Assembly (NCBI GenBank): GCA_030159075.1
Contig: BROG01000239.1
Location: 399,001 to 463,000, forward strand
Reading direction: 5' to 3'
Length of the DNA stretch: 64,000 bases
Origin: Atrina japonica
Taxonomy: Eukaryota > Mollusca > Bivalvia > Pterioida > Pinnidae
Under the pieces are notes generated by a model. That model ran no database searches, was not told the DNA's origin, and was given only the letters and a program-made list of their open reading frames with translations. The position numbers and the translations under genes were made by a program. Shown in pieces: positions 12,565 to 23,251 of the stretch (the stretch's first letter is position 1; each line of letters opens with the position of its first letter).

Positions 12565-13330
12565 AATTCATTTGTTAATTTGCTTGTTTCGTTGTAAACA
12601 TGAAATTCCCCATAATTTCGTTTGTTAAAAATAAAAATAAAAAGCATCAAAAGTCGAAAAAACCATACTTAATGGACGTCACCCTTATGTACGGAGTAAC
12701 AAATAAAATATTAAAAAAGGAATAAAATGAAATAAAAATACATGTATACACGCAAGAAAGAAAACATACTTGTACTACATAATACAAATCCCTCGTCGCT
12801 GTGGGAGAGATTACGGCTTTGTCCATTCGATAAGCTCGGATCAATTTATTAAGTTGAAATAACCTGGAAAAGACTCAGACAAAACATGTTCTCCATGTAA
12901 AGTCGATATCAATCAAATACGAGTAGATATGAGAATCACGCGTTGTAAAATTGACGCGATAGACAAACCCAGGGGTTATATCAGGTCGCCAATGGTGTAA
13001 TGTTACACGGCGCTTGCTATGAACATAACCGTTTACAGTCCGCATATAAGACGGTGGGTCAAATCTTAAATAATAACAGAAACGCCAAATATCAGAGAAA
13101 CCGTGTTACCAGTTGACGTCACAGCGGGCCATGTGGTTGGATATACATTTGATATTTAAAAATTTACTGATATTATACTAAATATAGAACTCAGACTGTA
13201 CGAATAGATAGAAATAAATGCATTTGTACCACTCAAATTGATTAGATTCCTATATAATGCTAGCATGATTGAAAAGGTCATTGGTGTTTCCAATGCCGGG
13301 GAAACAGGTCTCAAATACTGCCATTTGTAT
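12562..13330. other. Unassigned sequence
   Basis: No gene or repeat recognised. Confidence 0.5.
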
Positions 13331-13368
13331 TACCAGCGATATATAAAGGCTTTATATATTGTTGGTAT
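13331..13368. repeat. Near-perfect palindrome, ~18-bp arms
   Basis: TACCAGCGATATATAAAG is followed, after one base, by CTTTATATATTGTTGGTA. The arms differ at two positions. No element ends or target duplication were seen. Confidence 0.8.
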
Positions 13369-13750
13369 TGCTAATGTTGAAACTGTATCTACAAGACTTT
13401 CATAGAAATATTTATTATAATATCTGTATTCTAAATATTACCCGGCATTTGTATACAAAATCACCCATACTCGTTAGTTAGTACAATCACATTAAAGAGA
13501 GGGTCTAGATCTAGACTTTTCTAAATTGTAAGAGAAATTTTAATGTTTGACCAAATAAACATACAATTATTAACACACACACACACCCCCCATACAAACA
13601 CACACTTTAGCCTTCGTTAGAGCTTTTATTAGAAGATGATAGGAATTAATAAGGTTTATACAGACAGATCAACACTTGTTACAACGTGTATTGAAAGAAC
13701 GCAAAAATATGTGATTTTCAAATTGCATTGGAAATTGATTTTGAAATCGT

Positions 13751-13902
13751 GCTTGGCTTTCGTTTTAAGGTTACACACGTGTACGTGTTTGTATGTGTGT
13801 GTGTGGTGGGTGTTTCTGTGTGTGTAGCTTGGCTTTCGTTTTAAGGTTACACACGTGTACGTGTTTGTATGTGTGTGTGGTGTGTGTGTTTCCGTGTGTG
13901 TA
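13751..13902 (+). repeat. 76-bp tandem duplication ending in GT-rich sequence
   Basis: Copies at 13751-13826 and 13827-13902 both read GCTTGGCTTTCGTTTTAAGG, then TTACACACGTGTACGTG and a TGTGTG block. They differ only in small changes within the GT-rich part. The near identity suggests a recent duplication by slippage or unequal exchange. Confidence 0.9.
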
Positions 13903-15385
13903 GGTGTTTATGTGTGTGTGTGTGGTTTTTTTTTTATCATATAGGCCCTAAATGGAGATGGAATTTTCAAAATTACACATTGAATGACATTTTAGATAAT
14001 AGAAGCATTAATTTTTATGATAGAAAAAAATCATGAAAGTTTCTTTCAAGAGCACTTTTAAGATTACCTTCTGTGTTAATTGTCAACCCCGAGGTACATC
14101 GGGTTTAATGTATTGTAAAATGTCATTAGATTTAACTTTGTTTAAAAATTGATGATTCACAAGTTCCTTAAAGAAAAAATATAATACTTGTATGGCTTGT
14201 TAAACATTTTCCAAAACGGCACTTTGCAGACTCAGACATGTAGAAGGGGATAAAAAGTTTAAATCCGGCGATTTTAAAGCTCAAATCAAAATTTTCACAC
14301 ATTTTCTATGTTTTATTATTTTCCATTATCCAATTTACATATATCGTTAGTCGGTAATGTCAATATTGTCTTTGCCCAATGCGCCACTGAATAAATGTAC
14401 TCTCGCCTTTTTGACCATTGTCCGTAAATGTACGTATTAGTTAACACGGATAGGTCTCTGTGCGTGATTAGAGTGCAGTATCTTATTTCCGTAGTTTTTT
14501 GTGGTGTGAGTCGGTGATTAATTTCCCATTTATTTTCTTTTGTCGTGATTATTTAAAGGTTCACGCATACTGACACGTACAGTTCTGTTAGATAGTAAAT
14601 ATGATAGTCCTGTAACAACCATTAATGGTCAGTCATAGACGAAAATGGACATGCACAGAGGGCAGATCCTCAAACATGAGAAAGAGTACATACACTTTTA
14701 ACAAAAACATAAAACGCAACTTTACTAACACTTAAAAACATCAAACGAAATATATAAAGGTGAAAAAGAAACTGAAGTCAACATTCATTAGGTACTGCAA
14801 TCAATATTTGACGTGCCCAAAATAATCGGCTATCGATTACTTCCCTTCGATATTACATGACATACTGATGTACAGAGTTTCATGCTGATATGCGGTTTTG
14901 TTACACCTCTATGTTATTACTGACAAACGTGTCCACGTGACTAGGAACAGAAATGTTGTTTTACCCTCACGCGCTCTAAAACCAAAAAATAAATACCAAA
15001 TATGCCATTTGTATTGAAATAATTCCGAATTTCATCTCGAAAAATATAAAATTCGGATATAATGAAATCCTGATAAGGCCATACAGTTCACAATTGCATC
15101 ATCGACCCATCAGTCTACAGATACGATGGACGATATCGCGATAGTATGATAGTGACATGCCCATTTGTTTATTTGATTTAGTCGCAATATTATAGAAAGT
15201 TGCATTTATCTTTTATATGTAAACGTTGTTATCCAATTTTTGTCGTGAAGAATTACTCAGTTGCCGAGAAAAGATGATTTTCATTTCACAAACTTCCATG
15301 TATAATCGGTCTCGGATCAGTTTTTGGTCGATATAAGAGGCATTGTGATTTGTAGTGCAATGCACAAAGTTTTGTTCAACATTTT
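13903..15385. other. Unassigned AT-rich sequence
   Basis: No gene or repeat recognised in about 1.5 kb. Confidence 0.5.
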
Positions 15386-15530
15386 TCAGTTATTCTTTAA
15401 TGGTGGAGTAGAGAACCCGGGTAAATTGTACCCAGATTGAGATAATCGGCCTCCCGCAAGCAACATTAGCTGCAGTTCCGGGGAGGCGTTGACCAGAGGC
15501 AAGATACTCGTGTCATAGTTTAAATCACAA
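15386..15530 (-). mobile_element. SINE-B copy 3 (degenerate)
   Basis: On the plus strand it reads TTTAATGGTGGAGTAGAGAA, CCCGGGTAAATTGTACCC, ATCGGCCTCCCGCAAG and GAGGCGTTGACCAGAGG, colinear with copy 1. The B box is decayed and the tail truncated to CAACATTTTTCAG. Confidence 0.75.
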
Positions 15531-15564
15531 AGCTCTAACACTCACTCACAGGACAGAACGATGA

Positions 15565-15568
<4 letters not shown>

Positions 15569-15654
<86 letters not shown>
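15569..15654. repeat. (TA)43 microsatellite
   Basis: A pure TA run, palindromic. The Tyr-Ile frame over it is an artefact. Confidence 0.95.
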
Positions 15655-15659
<5 letters not shown>

Positions 15660-16329
15660 TCATGATTACCGCATTTAAATCCGCAAACACAGCTCAACAA
15701 ATACATTTCTAATTTATTACCCAATTAAAAGTTGACACAAAGTATATAGATATCTGATACTGACACGGTAAATGCTACAGTTACGAACAGGTAAAAAAAT
15801 AAAGGTAAATAATATCAGGTGAGAACTCATGCATCTAAGGTAAATATGTAACACCTTCACGAAAACAAATCTTAAAATTAAACGTTATTCCGTGAAAAAT
15901 GAATATAATAGAACATTCAAAATGTTTAAACGTCGATTTTGTAAATGGACTATAATACATAATTATTTATTGTCCTTCTGTGTTTTCATCATCTTGAGAA
16001 GTTTAACAAATTTACATTTGGTGTCGAATTTTACGGGCGAAAATGAAGGTCCTCCGATACAGGTTTAATCCTGTATTGTAAAGTTCAGTCCTAGTGGTAA
16101 GTAAGTTCAAACATATCTTATTTCATTATTAAAAACAAAATAGGTTGTACATTTTCACAGTAATTTAAGTACCTAGTAGATCTCTCTTAAATTTTTACAA
16201 ACAAAATTGTCTGGAGTTGATATCATGTTAGCAAAAAATAAAACAGTCAAGATATACATTAACAAAAACACATTTTAAAGAAATTATGATTATTTTTTCA
16301 ATAAAATAACAAATGTTATATAAAATTGT
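15655..16329. other. Unassigned AT-rich sequence
   Basis: No gene or repeat recognised before the element that starts at 16339. Confidence 0.5.
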
Positions 16330-16338
16330 TTAGTTTCT

Positions 16339-17854
16339 TCGGAAGTCCGTCAGTGTCAAGGGGATTATAACGACTTAATAAACTCGTTACAACGACTTAG
16401 CTAAGTCATTATAACGACTAATTAACTTGTAACGATTTAGCTAGCTCGTTATAACGCCTTAATTAAGTCGTTATAACGACTTAACTAACGCGTTATAATG
16501 ATTTAGCCAACTCGTTATACCGACTTATTACTGACTCGTTATAATGATTTAGCCAACTCGTTATACCGACTTATTACTGACTCGTTATAATGATTTAGCC
16601 AACTCGTTATACCGACTTATTACTGACTCGTTATAATTATTTAGCTAACTCGTTATAACGACAAAATTGACTCGTGATAAGGACTTAGCTATCTCGTTAT
16701 AACAAAATAATAAAATTGTGATAACGACTTAGTTATCTCCATAAAACAACTTACATAATTCGTTAAAAGGAGTTAGTTTAATCATAATTGCCCTTTAGTT
16801 CAGAGTGGAAGGAAGCAAAAATACCTTCTTTTGCCGGTGTAATGTAGAAAAGTGACCCGTTTGGAAAACTACCCGGAGTCAGTATTCTACGTAGAAATCA
16901 TACCCGGGCATTTATAGAAAATTGACCAATACCTGCAGAAAAAATCACCCCGGTTCCAGGTAAATTTTCTACAGATTTAGAGAAAAGAAAAACGGATCAA
17001 ATTAAACTTATAAAAACCATATATGACACAAGCTTATAAATAACCCAAAGAATAATGGTTTTCACACTGATGAAAGAAGATGTTCATGTTTTACTATTCA
17101 TTTGAGAGCTATGTTCTATATATTTTTTTCCTAAACGTTCGTCGAAACCAATCCGTCTGCGGAAATATGAATGACCTATTTTGTTTTCATTTGAAAACAT
17201 TGTAGATATTTTCTTAATAACCATGCTTTCTAAATTTGAAGGACATCTGTTCACTGGTTCTTGAGAAGACGATATTTAGATGTGTAGCAATGTAGATGTT
17301 TCTTTTAATTTAGGTGTCTCGATTCCATTCGGACTATTGGGCCTTTAAACTATCGGACCTTTGGGCCTTCGGACTAATGGAGCTTCGGACTATCAAACCA
17401 TCGAACTTTCAGACTGTCGTAATACTGGATGGACACCAAAATATAGCGGAATGGGTAATTTTCTATTGGGGTAGCAGGTCAATTTTTACTTCCACTTTGA
17501 ACTAAGATGAAAGACTTATCTAACTCGTTATAACGAATAAGGAAAGTCGTTATAACGAGATAAGTAAGTCGTTTTAACGAATTAGTTAATTCGTCATAAT
17601 AGCTTATTTAACTTGTGATAGCGAGATAGCCAAGTCTCTGTAACAAGTTAACAAAATTCGTTTAAATTAAGGCATTATTACGAGAAAGCTACTTAAATCG
17701 TTATCAAGAGTTAAGTAAGTCGTTATCACAAGTTAATTAAGTCGTTATGAAGAGTTAATTAAGTCGTTATAACGAGTAGGTAAGTCATTATAACGAGTTA
17801 GCTAAGTCGTTATATCGAGTTAAAAATCTCCCCATTGACACTATCTGGCTTCCG
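16339..17854. mobile_element. 1.5-kb array-rich DNA element with 9-bp target duplication
   Basis: TTAGTTTCT occurs immediately outside both ends (16330-16338 and 17855-17863). The left end reads TCGGAAGTCCGTCAGTGTC then AAGGGGA; the right end, reversed, reads CGGAAGCCAGATAGTGTC then AATGGGGA, giving an imperfect inverted repeat of about 25 bp. Inside each end lies a degenerate array of CGTTATAACGACTTA-type units (16362-16770 and 17515-17820). The middle holds two further arrays: GTAGAAAA-TGACCCG-like units (16844, 16890, 16913, 16934) and TCGGACTATTGGGCC-like units (17328-17415). There is no coding sequence beyond a 63-codon frame made of the last array. A 9-bp duplication fits a Mutator- or Merlin-like non-autonomous element; the superfamily is inference. 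Confidence 0.75.
16495..16632 (+). repeat. 46-bp higher-order unit, three identical copies
   Basis: Within the left array, a 46-bp unit starting ATAATGATTTAGCC and ending TTACTGACTCGTT is repeated exactly at 16495, 16541 and 16587. A fourth copy begins at 16633 and diverges. The identity contrasts with the degenerate units around it and suggests recent expansion. Confidence 0.92.
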
Positions 17855-18057
17855 TTAGTTTCTGTTGGAAACATGTGCGTTCTCTGGTTTCGCATGGAAA
17901 CCGTAGCTACTGTTGTGAAATGTACTACAGCCATAGTGCGTGCTTACAGGCGGCATACAGTCCTATGGTGTCACTCACGAAAATACTCGCATATCCCCGG
18001 TAGAAGCACGCACAGCTGTTGTGGCGGAAGCATACACGTGTATACATAATTATGCAC

Positions 18058-18208
<151 letters not shown>

Positions 18209-19048
18209 ATTTTAATTACCGTAACACCGTTGCAAATCCTGTAACAAGATAGGTGTCAAAAGTTGCTCTTCTTCAATTACTGTAAGAGAGATGTAAGGTC
18301 ACAGGTTTATTTTAAATGTGTTTTAACTTGCAGTATCAGACCAAACAAGTCCATTAAATGCATTCATATTTACGTGCTTCAACGGAGATAATAAGAATTG
18401 ATAACTTAAGAAACTAGACCCGTGCGTATAAACGACACGGATATACACTAAATGCAAATTTATTAAGTTAAATTATGTGAAGTATTTTGTGGTCTTTTTA
18501 ATCGTTATTTTCCTTGCGTTAGAGAACCTGGACCAGTAGTCAACAAATTTACTCAATACTCAAGCTCAACTTTTATTTAATTATTTTGACTATATAGTTG
18601 TGTGATTGTTGATCTGATTGAAAAGGCTAATGAAATATGATTTTTCATCATTGATATTCACAACTTTGGGATCACACTTATTATATTCCTGTAAAAATGA
18701 ATAAATACCTTGAGTACGGTAGTAAAGTTTGGAGTATGTACTTCAATAATTTTAATGTTTCTGACTTATGATCTTACTTAGTTCCTAATTAGAAGTCATT
18801 TGTTATTATTTACAATTGTATGCAAAAGTGTCTACTTGCAACATAAATTTTATGTGATTTTAACTTAGAAATATAAATTGTTAGTTAATATTTACCACCT
18901 GTTGGCACTGGCACTATATAACTATTATGTAACTGCCATCGGCTGTATCAGGAATTGTGCGTACAACCACAGTTGCAAAATTGAAGTTTCAATTCCAACT
19001 AAAAAGGTGAAAAAAGAAAATTCGGAAAACATAAGATATAAGTAAGTA
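18209..19048. other. Unassigned AT-rich sequence
   Basis: No gene or repeat recognised. Confidence 0.5.
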
Positions 19049-19185
19049 TAAGCATTGAACTGTTTTCATTTGGCATTTGTGGCTTTATGAATGCCAACTG
19101 GACAAAGCAAATTCAACATGAAGCGTGTTTGTCTAGTTGGCATTCATAAGCCCATAAATGGCAACTAAATGCAGTTCAATGCTTA
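19049..19185. mobile_element. Foldback element, 57-bp arms
   Basis: The left arm 19049-19105 (TAAGCATTGAACTG ... GAATGCCAACTGGACAA) is the reverse complement of the right arm 19129-19185, with a few mismatches and a one-base indel. The loop is 23 nt. Outer TA/TA would fit a TA-duplicating MITE, but a TA match is weak evidence. The right end overlaps the TTAA that precedes MITE-T copy 2. Confidence 0.85.
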
Positions 19186-19186
19186 A

Positions 19187-19527
19187 AGAGGCATTAGCTA
19201 TCTTTTAGTTTTCAAAAAATGTTTTTCCTTTTTTATACTACTTAGATTGATATACAATAACATGAATATCAAAAAGAGATAAAACGGACATAAAATTATT
19301 TTAGTTCCTACACATTTTGTGAAAATTGCTAGAAAAACCCAGGTTTGGTACTTTTGTCAATTGCAATTGATTAACTAAACCTTACTATGTGTGTATGAAT
19401 ACCACATCGGATCTGACCTTATTTTTTGAAAAATTTATAGGAATATAAGATATTATCCCTGTGGATAGCTCTTATTTGTTATTGTACATGAAGTGCAAGT
19501 AGTAAAAGTAGAAAAAATCGAAATATA
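19187..19527 (+). mobile_element. MITE-T copy 2 (3' end missing)
   Basis: It is preceded by TTAA at 19183-19186 and begins AGAGGCATTAGCTAT. The interior is colinear with copy 1 (TACTTAGATTGATATACAA, GTGAAAATTGCTAGAAAAAC, CTGACCTTATTTTT, ATAGCTCTTATTTGTTATTG, GTAGTAAAAGTAGAAAAAAT). Similarity stops near 19527, before the terminal AAACACAGCTAATG block. Confidence 0.8.
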
Positions 19528-19898
19528 CAAGACTAAATTGTCTTCCTCTTGTACGTGTTGGAATGACAATGTTGACAATTTGGTTTGGGAAGCAGTTGAC
19601 ACCTTTGGTAAGTAGCTTTCTCTTATTGGACGCATATCGTGTAAGATGTGATTTTAATTGCTTAATATATTCGTTAGCGTTTTCCACAAAGTCGTACACT
19701 ATCCCTTTGTTACAGACCATGTCAAAATTGGTAAATGAGGAGTGGGAGATGTTCAGACGAAGTCAGGACCTCGAACTGCCATAACATTTCAGGTATCCTT
19801 AAATAGAAGTTGACAATCATTGCCATCAGGTGAAGTAGATGTACGTGGAAAGACATATGTCTCTTATGCTTGTAAATGCCAATCCTTCAATACATAAC

Positions 19899-20157
19899 TA
19901 AAACAGAGACAATTCAGATGGCTGGGCCATGTGTTCAGAATAGCAAATGACAGACTGCCAAAGGTAGCTCCACGTTGGACACCACTTGGGAAGAGAAACC
20001 CGGCAGACTTTGTACCACTTGGAGGAGAACGGTCTTGTCCGAGCTACAGGAGATGGGATATACCTTGGGGCAAACACAACACATGGCAAAGGAAAAAAAG
20101 AAATGGCAAGAACTTGCTGGGTCCTTATGTCCCACATGGGATGAAGAGCAAAGATGA
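19899..20157 (+). pseudogene. Non-LTR retrotransposon C-terminal remnant
   Basis: The frame at 19899-19990 reads QFRWLGHVFRIANDRLPK then APRWTPLGKR. From about 19985 the match continues in another frame: TTWRRTVLSELQEMG, LGQTQHMAKEKKKWQELAG, LCPTWDEEQR and a stop at 20155-20157. The order RWLGHV, DR-PK, WTP-GKR, TWRRTV-EL, W-LV-LCPTW is the familiar extreme C-terminus of a class of LINE reverse transcriptase polyproteins. One frameshift separates the halves, and nothing upstream reads as reverse transcriptase, so this is a 5'-truncated, dead copy. The clade is not assigned. Confidence 0.8.
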
Positions 20158-20329
20158 GGTGAGGTACTGTATCTGGAGGTATTCATGTTTAACAAACGCC
20201 GCGTAGCGGTGGTTTGGTTCTCTGCTTATTTCCATATTGTCTCAGTCTTGCACCGTCATGTGTTTATAATTACTTTGCAGAATTAACTTGATGTACAAAT
20301 TCTAGAACCATTTTATTCGTGATTTTGAG

Positions 20330-20782
20330 GATTATCATCTTCCTTATAGCGATGAAATTATTCTTCCTGATACTAGAGAGATGACTTTCATCTTCTTAAT
20401 GGCAATGAAACTGTTCTTCCTGATACAAGATAGATGAGTTTCATCTACCTAATAGCGATGAAACTATTCTTCCTGATACTAAAGAGATGACTTTCATCTT
20501 CCTAATGGCGATGGAACTGTTCTTACTGATACTAGAGAGATGATTTTCATCTTCCTAATGGCGATGGAATTATTCTTCCTGATACAAGAGAGATGACTTT
20601 CATCTTCCTAATTGTGATGAAACTGTTCTTCCTGATACAAGAGAGATGATTTTCATTTTCCTAATAGCGATGAAACTATTCTTCCTGACACAAGAAAGAT
20701 GACTTTCATCTTCCTAATAGCGATGAAACTATTCTTCCTGATACAAGAGAGATGACTTTCATCTTCCTAATAGCGATGAAGC
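20330..20782 (+). repeat. 53-bp minisatellite, 8 full units
   Basis: Units start at 20351, 20404, 20457, 20510, 20563, 20616, 20669 and 20722, exactly 53 bp apart, with partial units at each end. Each reads GATGAAACTATTCTTCCTGA ... GAGAGATGACTTTCATC then TTCCTAATAGC. GATGAAA at the start and TTTCATC about 35 bp on can pair, giving a hairpin in most units. No indels, only substitutions. Confidence 0.93.
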
Positions 20783-21462
20783 TAGTATTCTCGTTCCTGA
20801 ACCCACATTTCTCATAGCATATTAACTAGAATCCAAGCAGACTTGAACAAAAGTGGCATTTTGTAAATATGTCATTCTAGCGGATAACTGCGAATACTAA
20901 TCATGTCAATAACAGTGAATTGTTTGCTGTCTACGGAGCATAGCAACAGTAAGGGATCGTTTTGTCACAGTGTACAAAGATGTGATTACATATTGATGAA
21001 AAGGGAGAGATTTGGCTTATTTCTTTTGGGTTTATTGGGGAAAATAAAGATTTAGCATTGTAGAATAATTTTTTAAAAAAGAGGAAGTCCTCCAATTGGA
21101 GGTTAACTCTCACAAGCAAAGCCCGCAAGCAACACGCATGTGAACGTCTCAGACACCCTAGTTTAAAGTATGAAAGGATTCATTTGACCATAATTATTTT
21201 AAACATTTAACTGTAAAAATATTAATGAAGGTCAAGATCACAAATCACTTCAATCAGTAAAGCTCATAAAACCTGTCGTTATGTGAAGTTTAAAAAAAGA
21301 TGTTGCTACACGTTTCATCATCACCTACAGTATAGCTAACTCAACTTGTTTATGCTGACATTTCATACTGATCTGACTTGCATCCACTTTGTCCATATAA
21401 AGCGAGCAGTATGTTCATAATAATTGTACAATGATATTCTGAAAATATAATTATATGTATAG
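20783..21462. other. Unassigned AT-rich sequence
   Basis: No gene or repeat recognised. Confidence 0.5.
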
Positions 21463-21611
21463 ACCCTTCAGCAGTAACTGCGGTCCTGTGACTTTGCCAG
21501 TTTATTGTTGACGTCAAGAAACAATCAGTTACTATACCGACGTCTATGTTTTTGTGGGTATCTGTATCATTTTGCCAACCAAAGTCACAGGACCGCAGTT
21601 ACTGCTAAAGG
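21463..21611. mobile_element. Foldback element, 31-bp arms
   Basis: The left arm 21465-21495 (CCTTCAGCAGTAACTGCGGT then CCTGTGACTTT) pairs with 21581-21611 with one mismatch. The interior also has partly inverted TTGCCA and GACGTC blocks. The whole is about 149 bp and non-coding. It is most likely a palindromic MITE; no target duplication could be fixed. Confidence 0.85.
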
Positions 21612-22680
21612 ATAAGAATATCAAACACATCTGAAGTTCTTACTTAATAAAATAACTATTTTGAACATTTTATTCAGATTCCGGGATTTATGTACATTAT
21701 CAGGGACTCAAGCGGTCCACCAGCAGCGTCTACGGCGGTTTTAATTATATGTACTATAAACAGAATACCAAATGTGTGTTTGAAACTCACTCTGCTCCGG
21801 CTAAGTCAGTCAGTGGAGTTTTTAAAGCCACATGATTCTTGCAAATAAATGTAATCAAACTCCTTTTACACCATATTGACATAACGCAATTTACCAAATT
21901 TGGTTAATATTTTACGAAACAGACTCAAGATATTTGACACAGACAGACACGACGACGGCCCAAAAATTATTTCCCGTGCCATAAAAAGTACACGTAAACT
22001 TTGTCAAAATGTGTACATGTAAAACATCTTGACTGTTAAGAGAATTGTTCCAATGGGTTGCTTGGACTTAGACATAAATTGAACGAAATGCAAATTCAAT
22101 GATAAAAATAAACAAAGCGGTCAATCTCTTATAAAATTGATAGAATTGGAGCAATAAATAATAATTATGGAAATATTTAAACAGTCTGACTTGGCCTAAA
22201 TAACTAGTGTTTTATAAAAAAAAATATAAAATGCGGTGGAATTACGTTTTGACCTCATCACCCTTTCTTTATGCGCGTTATTCATGAGCCACTGAATACA
22301 ATCAACAAACAATAGAAGTAGTTCTTCATCCATACTTTGTTAATTCCGATTTTAGATAACACATTTTGTAACTGATTTAAGACAGATTGCAATATATCAA
22401 TTTGTTACCTTTTAAGTTTGAATGATCACTAATTAAGATAACTGTGTTCTTTATATCAGCTACCTCGTGGGAACGATCGTTAATAAATTGTTGACTAATT
22501 TGCTTGTCCGCGTGTTTTTGCACATGAAGTCCGGTACATGAAAAATCGTAAATAGAATTGAAACAACAACAAAAATAGTTTGTGTGTGACATCACTGAAA
22601 CCATAGGAGTTTGTGTTTTTTATCAATAATATTGACAAAATATTAGACAACTAAAGTATACTTTAAAACAAGGAGAATCT
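21612..22680. other. Unassigned AT-rich sequence
   Basis: No gene or repeat recognised. Confidence 0.5.
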
Positions 22681-22801
22681 AAGTTACTGAAGTCTAATTG
22701 ATAGAGGCGATCGCCTTAAGCATTATAACTTTGATATTATGTTAGTAACATTTAGTTCATATCATTGTTGTCTTTTGTGCGTTTCAATGAAAGCAAGCGA
22801 T

Positions 22802-22878
22802 GTCACTGCTGGGATTCGAACCCAGACCTTCATGTATGTAATTAACATACAGACGTTCTGTACTTGAACTACAGTGAT
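22802..22878 (-). tRNA. tRNA-like sequence, probably a pseudogene or SINE head
   Basis: On the minus strand, ATCACTG (22878 down) pairs with CAGTGAC at 6 of 7 positions as an acceptor stem. It is followed by TA, a D-like arm GTTC/GAAC, and a perfect T arm CTGGG-TTCGAAT-CCCAG. The anticodon arm is abnormal: a 6-bp stem TGTATG/CATACA with loop TTAATTA (anticodon AAT if taken literally) sits behind extra bases. The D loop lacks GG. The anticodon is therefore not reliable and I do not call a working tRNA. Confidence 0.4.
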
Positions 22879-22989
22879 TGGTATAAGCTGCTTTCATTGT
22901 TTATACTTTCAGGCATTTACAGAAACCAGAATGTAAATATAAGCATAAAAAGTGCTTAGTTTGTTCTTATTGAGATTGTTTACTATAGT

Positions 22990-23145
22990 ATTGGCCAGTT
23001 GATTGGCTCTCAGAATAAAGCATTCATAAAAGGAGCATACCCTTGCATATCGTATAATATGTGAAATGGAAACGCCAAAGGCGGGAGAAGACGGGATATT
23101 ACTGCTCAGGAACGGGAAGTTCGTGATATGGAAATTGAAGTCATA
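22990..23145 (-). pseudogene. Retroelement reverse-transcriptase fragment
   Basis: Inside an open minus-strand frame (22909-23250) about 50 residues read YDFNFHITNFPFLSSN, IPSSPAFGVSISHIIRYA and CSFYECFILRA. I recall this block (DFNF-I-NFPFL-S-IPSSP-YGV-ISQLIRYAR) from reverse-transcriptase proteins repeated in many aquatic animals. The assignment is from memory. Sequence on either side does not continue the match, so it is a short orphan scrap although the local frame is still open. The exact retroelement order (LINE or Penelope-like) is undecided. Confidence 0.65.
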
Positions 23146-23251
23146 TAAAAAGGCTGATCCAGTATCTGGAGCATAGCGTACGCTAGGAATCATAGGACGT
23201 ATATGCCATGCAAGATTCGTTGAATGAGCATCTACTAACTGTAGAATCAAT

